DNA from: CAWHOW01 sp963831005
Lineage (GTDB): Bacteria > Bacteroidota > Bacteroidia > Bacteroidales > CG2-30-32-10
Direction: 5' to 3'
DNA length: 64,000 nucleotides
Assembly (NCBI GenBank): GCA_963831005.1
Contig: CAWHOW010000026.1
Coordinates: 186,001-250,000, forward strand
Below are positions 56,420-64,000 of the stretch, piece after piece. Below the pieces are notes generated by a model. It ran no database searches, was not told where the DNA came from, and saw only the letters and a list, made by a program, of their open reading frames with translations. Each line of letters begins with the position of its first letter. Position 1 is the first letter of the stretch. Both the position numbers and the translations under genes were made by a program.

Positions 56420-57106
56420 ATGAACAACAGATTAACAGTGCTCCAGAGATGCATAATATGCGTCATGAGCATAGGAATTAGACCATTCGTGGTCATTAAG
56501 CACATCATCGTAAAGCTGAACTGGCCTACGAAGGTGTTGGAAAAAATTGCAATGTCGAAGAACATCCAGACCAGGATGACGGGCAACCCCAATTTCCCGT
56601 TACCTTATCCTGCCAATGTTTGTACACTTACACCGTTAGGAACCGACATAGTCGCCGTGGATACAGCGCAGGCTAATGTAAAAGCAGGGGTGAAAGGAGC
56701 ATCCCAGGACAGAAACGAGAAGCAGAGGACTGTTAAACTCGATCTGGAAAGCATCAAGTATATGGTGCAGATTAAATCCGACGGCAGTCCTGCCACTGCC
56801 GAAAGCATGATATTGACAACCGGTTTTGACTTTAAGGTTGCCACTTTCAGGCAGAAGCAGCAGCTAGGAGTTAAGCGAACTAATGTGAGTGGCGCTTATA
56901 TTCTGCTTGCTGATGGCGGGGGCGAACATGAATGGCAGATAACAATGGATAAGGTTAACATTATTACTCTGCCTGCCACCAGCGCGGCCCATACGCTGGC
57001 ATCAGGTCTTACCTTATTGAAGACCTATTACCAGCGTAACCGTAAGGTTGGGAAAAAAGGCGCGGTGAATGATTGGAGCGCCTGGTTTGAATTTAACGTA
57101 ATTTAA
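56420..57106 (+). CDS. Array-associated protein with fibronectin-III-like C-terminus (family member C)
   Basis: 228 residues. IRPFVVIKHIIVKLN, TRMTGNPNFPLPYPANV, a helical stretch, AESMILTTGFDFKV near residue 132, then a beta-rich tail (GEHEWQITMDKVNIITLPAT, GAVNDWSAWFEFNVI). M-T-G-N-x-x-F-P and the helical-then-(S/T)-G-F-D order match the gene at 30301-31014. The tail tryptophans resemble the decayed copy at 11979. A terminator lies at 57160-57196 and the 21-nt array 150 bases beyond the stop. Function unknown. Confidence 0.65.
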   Translation: MNNRLTVLQRCIICVMSIGIRPFVVIKHIIVKLNWPTKVLEKIAMSKNIQTRMTGNPNFPLPYPANVCTLTPLGTDIVAVDTAQANVKAGVKGASQDRNEKQRTVKLDLESIKYMVQIKSDGSPATAESMILTTGFDFKVATFRQKQQLGVKRTNVSGAYILLADGGGEHEWQITMDKVNIITLPATSAAHTLASGLTLLKTYYQRNRKVGKKGAVNDWSAWFEFNVI

Positions 57107-57159
57107 AAGAAAGAAGACATTAAGCAACCTTTGAGGGGTTAGGTTGCTGATGTTAATGA

Positions 57160-57196
57160 AAAACCTGCCATGTATCCTGGCAGGTTTTTTGTTTTT
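57160..57196 (+). terminator. Terminator of the array-associated gene
   Basis: aaaacctgccatgtatcctg followed by gcaggttttttgttttt. The arms are AAACCTGCCA/TGGCAGGTTT. The 21-nt array starts about 60 bases further on, so it is outside the main transcript. Confidence 0.9.
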
Positions 57197-57253
57197 CCAC
57201 ACATACCCATAATTAATGCAGCCGGAACTGCTTTCTCTCCTTCCTTACTTTTA

Positions 57254-57440
57254 ATTTTATTGAGCAAACATTTGATGTTTGTTAGCTATGATGAGATGTT
57301 TGGCAGTAAACATGTGATGTTTATTAGCAAACATGTAATGTTTGTTAGCTATGATGCGATGTTTGCCAGCTATGATGTAATGTTTGTTAACAATTATGTG
57401 ATGTTTATTAGCTATGATGCAAAGTTTATTAGCAAACAGG
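57254..57440. repeat. 21-nt repeat array 4, left part
   Basis: Nine units of 21 nt alternating between gcaaacatgtgatgtttgtta-like and gctatgatgcgatgtttgcca-like forms. The units carry internal inverted words (aacat/atgtt). The array is interrupted at 57440 by an insertion sequence and resumes at 58651. Confidence 0.85.
57431..57440. repeat. Target-site duplication, left copy
   Basis: agcaaacagg, repeated at 58651-58660 on the far side of the insertion sequence. It is 10 bp, normal for ISAs1. Confidence 0.9.
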
Positions 57441-58650
57441 CAGGGCAAACGCATTAAAATATTAACAAAGGCCTGGTTATAAATATTCCTCGAAGCAAGT
57501 ACCTATAGTGTAGAAAAGTATTTTCTTGGTTGAAAAAAATCATGACAACACCGATTGATTATTTCACCAACATAGAAGATCCTCGCATAGAAAGGAGGAA
57601 AGAACATTTGCTTGAAGATATAATATTCATCACCATAGCATCAGTAATATGTGGAGCAGAGACATGGAATGATATCGAAAATTATGGGAATGCAAAAAAA
57701 GAATGGTTACAACAATATCTTAAACTTCCCAATGGTATCCCATCGCATGACACATTTAACAGATTTTTTAGTTTAATAGAGCCAAAGCAATTGGAACAAA
57801 GTTTTTTAAACTGGATACGTGCCATAGCAGAAATAACAGATGGGGAAATAATCAGCATAGACGGAAAAACGATACGGGGATCAAGAAATAAAGGCTCCAA
57901 GTCATTTGTACATATGGTAAGTGCATGGGCAAATGAGAATCATTTATTATTAGGTCAAATCAAAGTAGGTGACAAGACAAATGAAATTACCGCTATACCA
58001 AAGTTGCTGGAAATATTGGAAATAAGAGGGTGTATTATAACCATTGATGCTATGGGTTGTCAAACTGAAATAGCGGATAAGATTATCGAAAAAGAAGCTG
58101 ATTATATATTAGCAGTAAAAGGTAATCAAGGAACATTAGAAAAAGATATTAAGGATACGATAAAATTTTCAAAGCCTACAGATGAATTTGAAGAAACAGA
58201 TTTTGGACACGGAAGGATTGAAACTCGCAAATGTTCAGTCTATACTGATTTCTCACATATAGAAAACATTTCACGCTGGGCAGGAATAAAATCAATAGTA
58301 AAAATAGAATCGCTCAGAATCATAAAAGACACAGGAAAAGAAGAGAGGGAGCTCCGTTTATATATCAGTAGTATAAAACCAGATGCTCGAAAAATATCAA
58401 ATGGAATCAGAAAACACTGGGGAATTGAAAATTCATTGCACTGGGTTTTAGATGTATCTTTCGGGGAAGATAAAAGTATGAAGCGTAATGTTAATGCAGT
58501 TGAAAACTTCTCCATCATTAATAGAATAGCTTTAAATCTTATAAAACAAGAAAAATCAAAGAAGATAAGCAACAAGGGTAAACGCCTTGATGCGGGATGG
58601 GATAATGATTATCTACTTAAAATCTTAAAAAATTAAATGCGTTTGCCCTG
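57441..58650 (+). mobile_element. ISAs1-family insertion sequence, complete
   Basis: 1210 bp. Terminal inverted repeats begin cagggcaaacgcatt on both ends (57441-57455 and reverse of 58636-58650), at least 15 bp perfect. It has a 10-bp target duplication (agcaaacagg) and one intact transposase. The unmutated duplication shows a recent insertion, inside array 4. Confidence 0.95.
57542..58636 (+). CDS. ISAs1-family transposase
   Basis: 364 residues from the ATG at 57542. A TTG 12 bases earlier is in frame but less likely. YFTNIEDPRIERRKEHLLED, GIPSHDTFNRFFSLIEP and IISIDGKTIRGSRNK with its catalytic Asp are ISAs1 (H-repeat) marks. ITIDAMGCQTEIA carries the second Asp, and GIENSLHWVLDVSFGEDKSM the terminal region with Glu. 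Length is complete for the family, so the element is probably active. Confidence 0.96.
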   Translation: MTTPIDYFTNIEDPRIERRKEHLLEDIIFITIASVICGAETWNDIENYGNAKKEWLQQYLKLPNGIPSHDTFNRFFSLIEPKQLEQSFLNWIRAIAEITDGEIISIDGKTIRGSRNKGSKSFVHMVSAWANENHLLLGQIKVGDKTNEITAIPKLLEILEIRGCIITIDAMGCQTEIADKIIEKEADYILAVKGNQGTLEKDIKDTIKFSKPTDEFEETDFGHGRIETRKCSVYTDFSHIENISRWAGIKSIVKIESLRIIKDTGKEERELRLYISSIKPDARKISNGIRKHWGIENSLHWVLDVSFGEDKSMKRNVNAVENFSIINRIALNLIKQEKSKKISNKGKRLDAGWDNDYLLKILKN

Positions 58651-58746
58651 AGCAAACAGGTGATATTTGTTAACAATTATGTAATGTCTGTTAGCTATGA
58701 TAAGATGTTTGGCAGCAAACATGCAATGTTTATTAGCAAACATTAA
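58651..58746. repeat. 21-nt repeat array 4, right part
   Basis: Starts with the second copy of agcaaacagg (58651-58660) and holds about 4.5 further units (ttaacaattatgtaatgtctg and gcaaacatgcaatgtttatta forms). Joined with the left part the period is continuous. Confidence 0.85.
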
Positions 58747-58992
58747 AAATATACTTTGAAATTCTCTTATTTAGCTCAGATACTTAGCGTGAAAAGCTAA
58801 ATTAGGGTTAAACAGGAAAGAATAATGCCGGTTTCGCATTCGTTCATTTCATTAATCTTAAATGAAGTGAGTTAAGAATAAATAAATAAATAAATAAGAT
58901 TTCGATTATTTAAGAGTTAAACCATTCCATATTCATACAACAAACAAAATAATAAGAAATAGTATCAACCTATAAATTATTACTAAAGATGA

Positions 58993-60054
58993 CTATTTCA
59001 CGATACTCATTGAAATTACTTTATCCTCAACATAATCGCACAGCAGGTCGGTGGAATATACAGCGCTAATATTATTTAAAAACAGGGTGTATTGAACAAG
59101 ATAAGCATCGCCTGTACCATCGGCGCGCTTGCATACAACATCAACATATAAAGAAGAGTTATCGAAATAAACTTCTGCATTTTGTGCATCATTCCATTGT
59201 TTGCCTTTTTCGCGGTCCCATTGTGCCTGGGTGAGATAAATCTTTACGATTGTATATTTGCTGCAATCCCATAATGATTTTACTTTAGCCAGTATAACTC
59301 CCTTGTCTGCCCCGGTATAAATATCAACAGGGCATGTTGTTACTTTTGATGGTGTGAAAGTGGTGTTATTCTTTTTTTGTTCAGCCTGGTATTTGGCATT
59401 AGCTGCACTTTTATCGGCATCTATTGTTTTTTTTGTTTCCAGTTTTAAATCTTGTATCTGTTTCTTTGTGTCATTCATTTTTGCGAGAAGTGTTTTGGCG
59501 GTAGGATCATCTTCACCGTTCATTAGCTTTAATGCATCAACATAAAAATCCACATCAACAAAATAACCGCCCATCTTACCTTTCCATGCAGTGGTATCGG
59601 TTTTGGCAGTTTTAAGCTTTTCGGCTGAAGCCAGCATTTTATCCAGCTCATTGCTGCCGAGTTCATTGGAAGTAGCGTATTTTGTTTTTACCATATTGTC
59701 AAATCCCGCCATATTCTTTACCGTTTCATTATACATATTGTGCATCATAATGAACTGGGCATTGGAAGCTGTTGGCCCCCAGTAACCATCGTAGTTATCT
59801 TTAATACTGTCAAGAAATAATTTTGCAGAAGCAAAATCCTTTGCCGGCCTGATATAATCGCTGAGGTAATTGTTGCCGTAATTATATTCCTTGTCGAAAG
59901 CAGTTAGCCTTGCTTTTTCCTTACCGAAATTCGGGAATTGCTTAACCCCGGATTTACTCTTTGTTGCCGAACTGGCCGACAGGTTATCCTGGGAGAAAAT
60001 ACTTGTTGACAGTATTAAAGCTGAAACCCAGATAACGATAATATTCTTTTTCAT
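58993..60054 (-). CDS. Exported hypothetical protein
   Basis: 353 residues from the ATG at 60054 (MKKNIIVIWVSALILSTSIF), which gives a proper signal peptide. The longer frame from 60123 would bury it. The middle is rich in Lys, Asp and Ala and likely helical (LLAKMNDTKKQIQDLKLETK). The C-terminal 110 residues (CPVDIYTGADKGVILAKVKS, YDNSS-type strands and CDYVEDKVISMSI) look like a beta domain. No family is recognised. It is upstream of a tail-edge cluster of other exported unknowns. Confidence 0.7.
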   Translation of the reverse strand: MKKNIIVIWVSALILSTSIFSQDNLSASSATKSKSGVKQFPNFGKEKARLTAFDKEYNYGNNYLSDYIRPAKDFASAKLFLDSIKDNYDGYWGPTASNAQFIMMHNMYNETVKNMAGFDNMVKTKYATSNELGSNELDKMLASAEKLKTAKTDTTAWKGKMGGYFVDVDFYVDALKLMNGEDDPTAKTLLAKMNDTKKQIQDLKLETKKTIDADKSAANAKYQAEQKKNNTTFTPSKVTTCPVDIYTGADKGVILAKVKSLWDCSKYTIVKIYLTQAQWDREKGKQWNDAQNAEVYFDNSSLYVDVVCKRADGTGDAYLVQYTLFLNNISAVYSTDLLCDYVEDKVISMSIVK

Positions 60055-60229
60055 GGTATTGTTTTTATGATATATTTTATTGCTCATTAAATGATCCGGA
60101 ATTAACCGGCATGGCAGACCCACACCGGTTTTTATTATCCATCAGGGAAGACAGATTATAGTTTTTGCTTAATGGCATGTTTCTGTATTCCTGCTGATTG
60201 ATTTGTGTACATGTTAGGTTGAAATTAAG

Positions 60230-60709
60230 TTAAGACAAGTGTTTTAAATTAAGACCGTACATTATAATAAAGGCGATAGGGAAAACTACTCCCATAATCA
60301 TAAGCGCTGTTCCAAGCGCCCCATAGCCGCCAAGAAGCGCAAATGCTGCAATGGCAGGGGCTATTTCGCCAAGAATATAAATGTAATAACCACTTTTTCT
60401 TTGCTTCCACATCATCATAACACCTGTAAGGCAGATAAGCGACGCAACTATTATTATAATATAATAAAGTGTGCCATAATGGATCAGGGAATTGGCATAA
60501 TTATCCAGCCCGTTTCCCAGTGAACTGCCTAAACTTTTCAATGTGTCCATTGACGATTTTAACTGCGCGAGAGTGCTGCCAAGTGTTAAAAGATTATACA
60601 CGCCCATTACTAAAGCGATACTTACTCCTGTAAAGCTTAGGATACACAGTACTTTTAAAAATCCCGGTATTCTTCTGCCTGTTTCAATTTTTGTTGCTTG
60701 ATTTTCCAT
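60230..60709 (-). CDS. Four-helix membrane protein
   Basis: 159 residues. Hydrophobic helices at about 17-40, 72-95, 106-125 and 130-152 (VLCILSFTGVSIALVMGVYN, YIIIIVASLICLTGVMMMW). A soluble loop between the first two (AQLKSSMDTLKSLGSSLGNG) looks helical. No family recognised. It is on the same strand as the exported protein, with a gap of about 175 bases. Confidence 0.7.
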   Translation of the reverse strand: MENQATKIETGRRIPGFLKVLCILSFTGVSIALVMGVYNLLTLGSTLAQLKSSMDTLKSLGSSLGNGLDNYANSLIHYGTLYYIIIIVASLICLTGVMMMWKQRKSGYYIYILGEIAPAIAAFALLGGYGALGTALMIMGVVFPIAFIIMYGLNLKHLS

Positions 60710-60989
60710 AATAGTAATTTTTTAGGTTAATAAATTAATTTTGAAGCAAAGTAACTTCAAAATGAAAGGTCAATCAATACCGTGAATAAGGTATTTTGCG
60801 GTGGTTATGCCTAATGGTGAATGTGCTGTCTTTGTAATTGCACCGGTTATATAAAAAAGCATTATTTGATCAACCGGCATTGATCGGGAAGATCTGAAAA
60901 CATTGATAAATAAATATTATCTGGGAATTATGGTAATAAAATAGCTTTGGCTGTTTTATTAGTGTTATGTTAAACCTAATGTGTTAAAT
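60710..60989. other. Intergenic region sharing a word with the upstream region of the TPR gene
   Basis: No gene. About 60760-60880 (aaaggtcaatcaataccgtg, taaggtattt, tttgtaattgcaccggttat) is clearly similar to 62448-62570 (aaagcaaatcaataccgtaa, caggtatttt, tttgtaattaaaccaattc). The shared block probably holds a common upstream regulatory sequence. Confidence 0.5.
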
Positions 60990-61061
60990 AAGATTGCTTC
61001 ATCCTCCTTCGTCGGCTTCGCAATGACGTCATTGCGAGGAGGAACGACGAAGCAATCTATG
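60990..61061. repeat. Dispersed palindromic repeat, copy 5 (tail-to-tail)
   Basis: agattgcttcatcctccttc...gcttcgcaatgacg, then tcattgcgaggaggaacgac...gaagcaatct. Same arrangement as copy 3 at 13615. Confidence 0.8.
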
Positions 61062-61187
61062 CGTCATAGTATTCTTATTTTATCATTAAATATAATGATT
61101 TTGTTCAACTATTCGTTTGTACCGATTTGTTAAATATATAAAAATTAAATCAGCATTAATGGAGTTTCTTAAGGCAGCGCAAAATAG

Positions 61188-61748
61188 TTAAAAGTTGCCA
61201 ATATGTGATGTAAGAAAATTCTTCACTTTTTTCCTGCTGCCCATTGCAAACATCTTCATGGACGTCCCATTTTTTAAAGTTACTTTCATAGGTCCAATAA
61301 AACCCATTTTTACATTGCTTATATCTTTCAATGAGATACGAAAGCTTTTAGGATTGTTCTCTCCCATAGCGGCAACACGGGTTTCAAAATCGTCAAGTGA
61401 TTCTGATTCGGCAGCAATGCCTTCAATGATCCCTGCGCTTACTCCCATTTCTTTCATTATTCTGAAACTCTCTTTAGCCACAGCCATACTTGCTTTTGTG
61501 TCTTTGGTTGCAACCTTCAGATCGCTGACAGAATTCTTCAATTTTCCTACAGGAGTCCATGCCGTATTTCCTTTGTAATTGCCAGATTGTTCAAAATGTG
61601 TTTTCAGGGCATCCGATGTCAGCATAACATTTAATATCATGCTTTTCTTTGTTACAACTAAGTTGCCCATTTGCTGAAGGGTTCTTCTTCCATCAAAGTA
61701 ACCGCCCTTTTTTACGACAATAAAATCTGTTTCCGCTTGTAGTTTCAT
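61188..61748 (-). CDS. Hypothetical protein, possible PH/GRAM-like fold
   Basis: 186 residues, no signal peptide. The N-terminal strands (MKLQAETDFIVVKKGGYFDG, QMGNLVVTKKSMILNV) and the C-terminal ISLKDISNVKMGFIGPMKVT with NGTSMKMFAMGSRKKV recall the outer strands of a GRAM or PH domain. A helical insert lies between (VATKDTKASMAVAKESFRIM). This is a structural guess. No neighbour gives a clear function. Confidence 0.6.
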   Translation of the reverse strand: MKLQAETDFIVVKKGGYFDGRRTLQQMGNLVVTKKSMILNVMLTSDALKTHFEQSGNYKGNTAWTPVGKLKNSVSDLKVATKDTKASMAVAKESFRIMKEMGVSAGIIEGIAAESESLDDFETRVAAMGENNPKSFRISLKDISNVKMGFIGPMKVTLKNGTSMKMFAMGSRKKVKNFLTSHIGNF

Positions 61749-62000
61749 GTGAATTAGTTTTAATGTTTCGCTTACACTTTACAGGATTTTCAGCTTGCTC
61801 CTTATAATTTATTTAATGAATGACCCCGAGGCAGAGCCTCGAGGAATTCTTTTGATTAAAAGATACATACTGGCATGTTTATTCTTTAACTAACTTTCTA
61901 AGCGTTTTCCAGCCTGCCTTGCCAGTAGTAATATAAATCAAAGATCTATTCCAAAAGCAAAATTTTATTCTGCTCTCAGTATAAAATATTCTTTTGTGGC

Positions 62001-62345
62001 TTAGTATAACAAATACTTCTTTGAATCGTTTACCCAGCCTGCATCCGATTCATACTCCACAAAATAAATTTTCAGGTCGGCACTCGATTCGTACTGCTCC
62101 ATAAATATCTTCTTTTTAGCACTCGATTCATACTCTTCGAAAAACCACTTGCCATCATTCTGGCCGGCATTCGATTCATACTGTTCCTTGTACACCTTCA
62201 GGTCAGCATCTGATGCGTACTGAACCACGAATACCTTTACATCAGCGCTTGATTCATACTGCTCAATATAAACTTTCTGAGCCTTGACAGTTGAATGGTA
62301 AAAAAACAAAGGCATTAATGCCATAATAAATAATAACTTTTTCAT
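62001..62345 (-). CDS. Exported DUF6150-like repeat protein
   Basis: 114 residues with a signal peptide to about residue 22 (MALMPLFFYHSTVKAQ). The mature part is about six short repeats of the form K(V/I)(Y/F)xxxYES(S/D)A (KVYIEQYESSADVKVFVVQY, KIFMEQYESSADLKIYFVEY). Such beta-strand repeats belong to the DUF6150 group. The role is unknown. Confidence 0.75.
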   Translation of the reverse strand: MKKLLFIMALMPLFFYHSTVKAQKVYIEQYESSADVKVFVVQYASDADLKVYKEQYESNAGQNDGKWFFEEYESSAKKKIFMEQYESSADLKIYFVEYESDAGWVNDSKKYLLY

Positions 62346-62573
62346 AGGATTATTTTTTATAAAAATATTACTTTTTTTAATATGAACAAAATAAATTGTT
62401 TTTTAAATTGATTACAATATCTGCATGCAAAATAACTTTAAAAAGGAAAGCAAATCAATACCGTAAATCAGGTATTTTGGCTATGATATAAATGCACTAT
62501 CTTTGTAATTAAACCAATTCAGCGATAAAGCATTATTTTTACAATCGTCTTTTATCAGGAAGATTTGAAAACA

Positions 62574-64000
62574 TTGATAATTAAATATTACTATGGAATT
62601 ACAGTAAATAAAATAGTCATTACTGTTTTATTATCTGTTCTGTTTGTATTCAAGAGTTCTTTGTCGCTAAGCATATCTGTAAATATTGAAAACGATACAG
62701 GCAGGATAAATTATTTTATATCAAGGGTTGCAAAATCTGTAAGCATTCCGGTAGTATATTCAGGAATAGATTTATTGAATTTCCGGTCTGGAAAAATTGT
62801 TTATAACGATATCTGGACATCACTGACCCTTGCACAGAATGCGGAAAAATTATCAGCCAGGTTTGGTTATAAAAAGGGACTTGCTGATGCTTTTATAAAC
62901 AAAGCAATAGTTGCTTCAGTTGAAGGAGAGTACACGGAATCCATTCATTACACCCAGAATGCTTTTTCTATTTATCATAAAATGAATGATACGACAGGGA
63001 TGATCAAATCACTATACTGGTTATCCCTTTCTTATTGTTATGGCAATGTTCAGGCAGCACAGAATACCTTAAACAAAGTTTACAAATTTAAAACACTCAG
63101 GAACTATTATGATTTATATGCTGACATTATCAGTATCCAGTCATTTATTTATTATCTGGAAGATGAATATGATAAGGCGTTAAAAAATCTTGATGTTAGT
63201 CTTGGCATAGCATCAGCTGTCGGCGATCAGTCAAGGCTTGCTCAGTACTATCACCGGTTTAGCATGATTTACAGCAAGAAAGGGGAATACGATCTGTCAA
63301 TGAATTATTCAATAAAAGCATTGAAAATATTTATTGACCATTCGGAGTACATTAATATTACAAAGGTATTAAATAAGATAGGCAGTTTGCTTATTGCACA
63401 GGATGATTATTATAATGCCGCCAGGGTTTTTTCAGTTGAATCAATATTGTTAAGAAAGTTTAATATCAAGCGAAGCTGGGCTTCTTATTACATCTACCTG
63501 TATCAGATAAATAAATTTCAAAAGAACTTTAATGAGGCAATTAAAGATTTAAAACAGGCATACCATATTCAAAAAAGCCTGAATGACACACTTAATTTTT
63601 CTCTGGCTCTTGGCAATATCGCTTCATTGTACACTAAGCATGGCGAGCTGGACACCGCCCTAACCACCTACAAAACGATATTAAATATACAGAACAAAAT
63701 AGGGTATAATTTTGGCAAAGCCTCGACTCTTTCTGATATTGGTTTAATTTACAATCAACAAAAGAAATATCAGCAAGCGATAGCTTATCTGGAACTTTCA
63801 GATTCATGCTTAAAAAATGATAATGACAACGATATAATGCTGGAGAATTATGAAGCGTTATCAAGGGCTTATATACAATTGAAAGATTATCCAAAAGCAT
63901 GTTACTACCTGAAACAATATAACACGCAGTTGGATACGTTTTCAGTTGAAACAGCAAGAAAACAGATCAATGGTCTGATGCTAAAATATCAGTCGCAGGA
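62574..64000 (+). CDS. TPR-repeat sensor-like protein, N-terminal part (runs off the right edge)
   Basis: An open frame of at least 475 codons. No ATG occurs until well inside, so the start is probably the TTG at 62574, directly before a hydrophobic signal segment (ITVLLSVLFVFKSSLSLSIS). The rest is a run of tetratricopeptide repeats (YTESIHYTQNAFSIYHKMND, YDLSMNYSIKALKIF, FGKASTLSDIGLIYNQQKKY). In this phylum exported or membrane TPR proteins of this layout are usually followed by a membrane helix and a LuxR-type or histidine-kinase domain. That part lies beyond the window. Confidence 0.8.
   Translation, partial: MIIKYYYGITVNKIVITVLLSVLFVFKSSLSLSISVNIENDTGRINYFISRVAKSVSIPVVYSGIDLLNFRSGKIVYNDIWTSLTLAQNAEKLSARFGYKKGLADAFINKAIVASVEGEYTESIHYTQNAFSIYHKMNDTTGMIKSLYWLSLSYCYGNVQAAQNTLNKVYKFKTLRNYYDLYADIISIQSFIYYLEDEYDKALKNLDVSLGIASAVGDQSRLAQYYHRFSMIYSKKGEYDLSMNYSIKALKIFIDHSEYINITKVLNKIGSLLIAQDDYYNAARVFSVESILLRKFNIKRSWASYYIYLYQINKFQKNFNEAIKDLKQAYHIQKSLNDTLNFSLALGNIASLYTKHGELDTALTTYKTILNIQNKIGYNFGKASTLSDIGLIYNQQKKYQQAIAYLELSDSCLKNDNDNDIMLENYEALSRAYIQLKDYPKACYYLKQYNTQLDTFSVETARKQINGLMLKYQSQ

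Overview
The window looks like a chromosome segment of an anaerobic or facultative member of the Bacteroidota. The evidence is the promoter shape (TAnnTTTG a few bases before many genes), two type IX secretion C-terminal sorting domains, single-chain bacteroidete-type glycyl- and glutaminyl-tRNA synthetases, DUF6266, DUF6150 and FISUMP proteins, and dispersed short palindromic repeats. A glycyl-radical 4-hydroxyphenylacetate decarboxylase points to an oxygen-free habitat. No rRNA and no CRISPR array is present.

Layout. 0-16 kb is housekeeping DNA (glyS, glnS, folB, tRNA-Cys, asnS, rpoN) mixed with secreted proteins: a DUF1566 protein with a diversity-generating-retroelement-like tail, a BNR-type propeller and a G1-peptidase-like protein. 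16.8-20.7 kb is a compact hpdB-hpdC-hpdA operon for p-cresol formation. 21.3-34.8 kb is an AT-rich envelope-glycan region with three GT2 glycosyltransferases, four GT-C-like membrane proteins and two lipoproteins, one of them a three-repeat ricin-type lectin. 34.8-40.5 kb returns to core functions (S4 protein, der, era) plus two paralogous PAS response regulators, one with Glu in place of the phospho-acceptor Asp. About 40.6-51.7 kb looks like an integrated island: two DUF6266-like proteins, a J-domain protein, a 0.8-kb structured noncoding stretch, a nucleotidyltransferase, three FISUMP lectin-like proteins with divergent 3' ends, small unknown genes and a large serine recombinase abutting initiator tRNA-Met. 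51.8-64 kb holds an acetyltransferase, a PAS-cyclase, an S9 peptidase, an ISAs1-family insertion sequence, several exported or membrane unknowns and the start of a TPR sensor-like gene.

The most unusual structure is a pairing that occurs four times. Arrays of imperfect 21-nt repeats, each array with its own consensus, lie about 90-150 bp from members of one loosely conserved protein family with a C-terminal fibronectin-III-like segment (2649-3341, 30301-31014, 56420-57106, and a decayed C-terminus at 11979-12098). One array has been split by the ISAs1 element with a clean 10-bp target duplication. I do not recognise this as a described system.

Several otherwise intact genes carry single-base frameshifts, often in homopolymers (about 9.69, 16.3, 16.47, 33.71, 42.78, 44.25, 45.05 and 50.73 kb). 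They may be assembly errors or true decay, and the affected genes are annotated as single loci.
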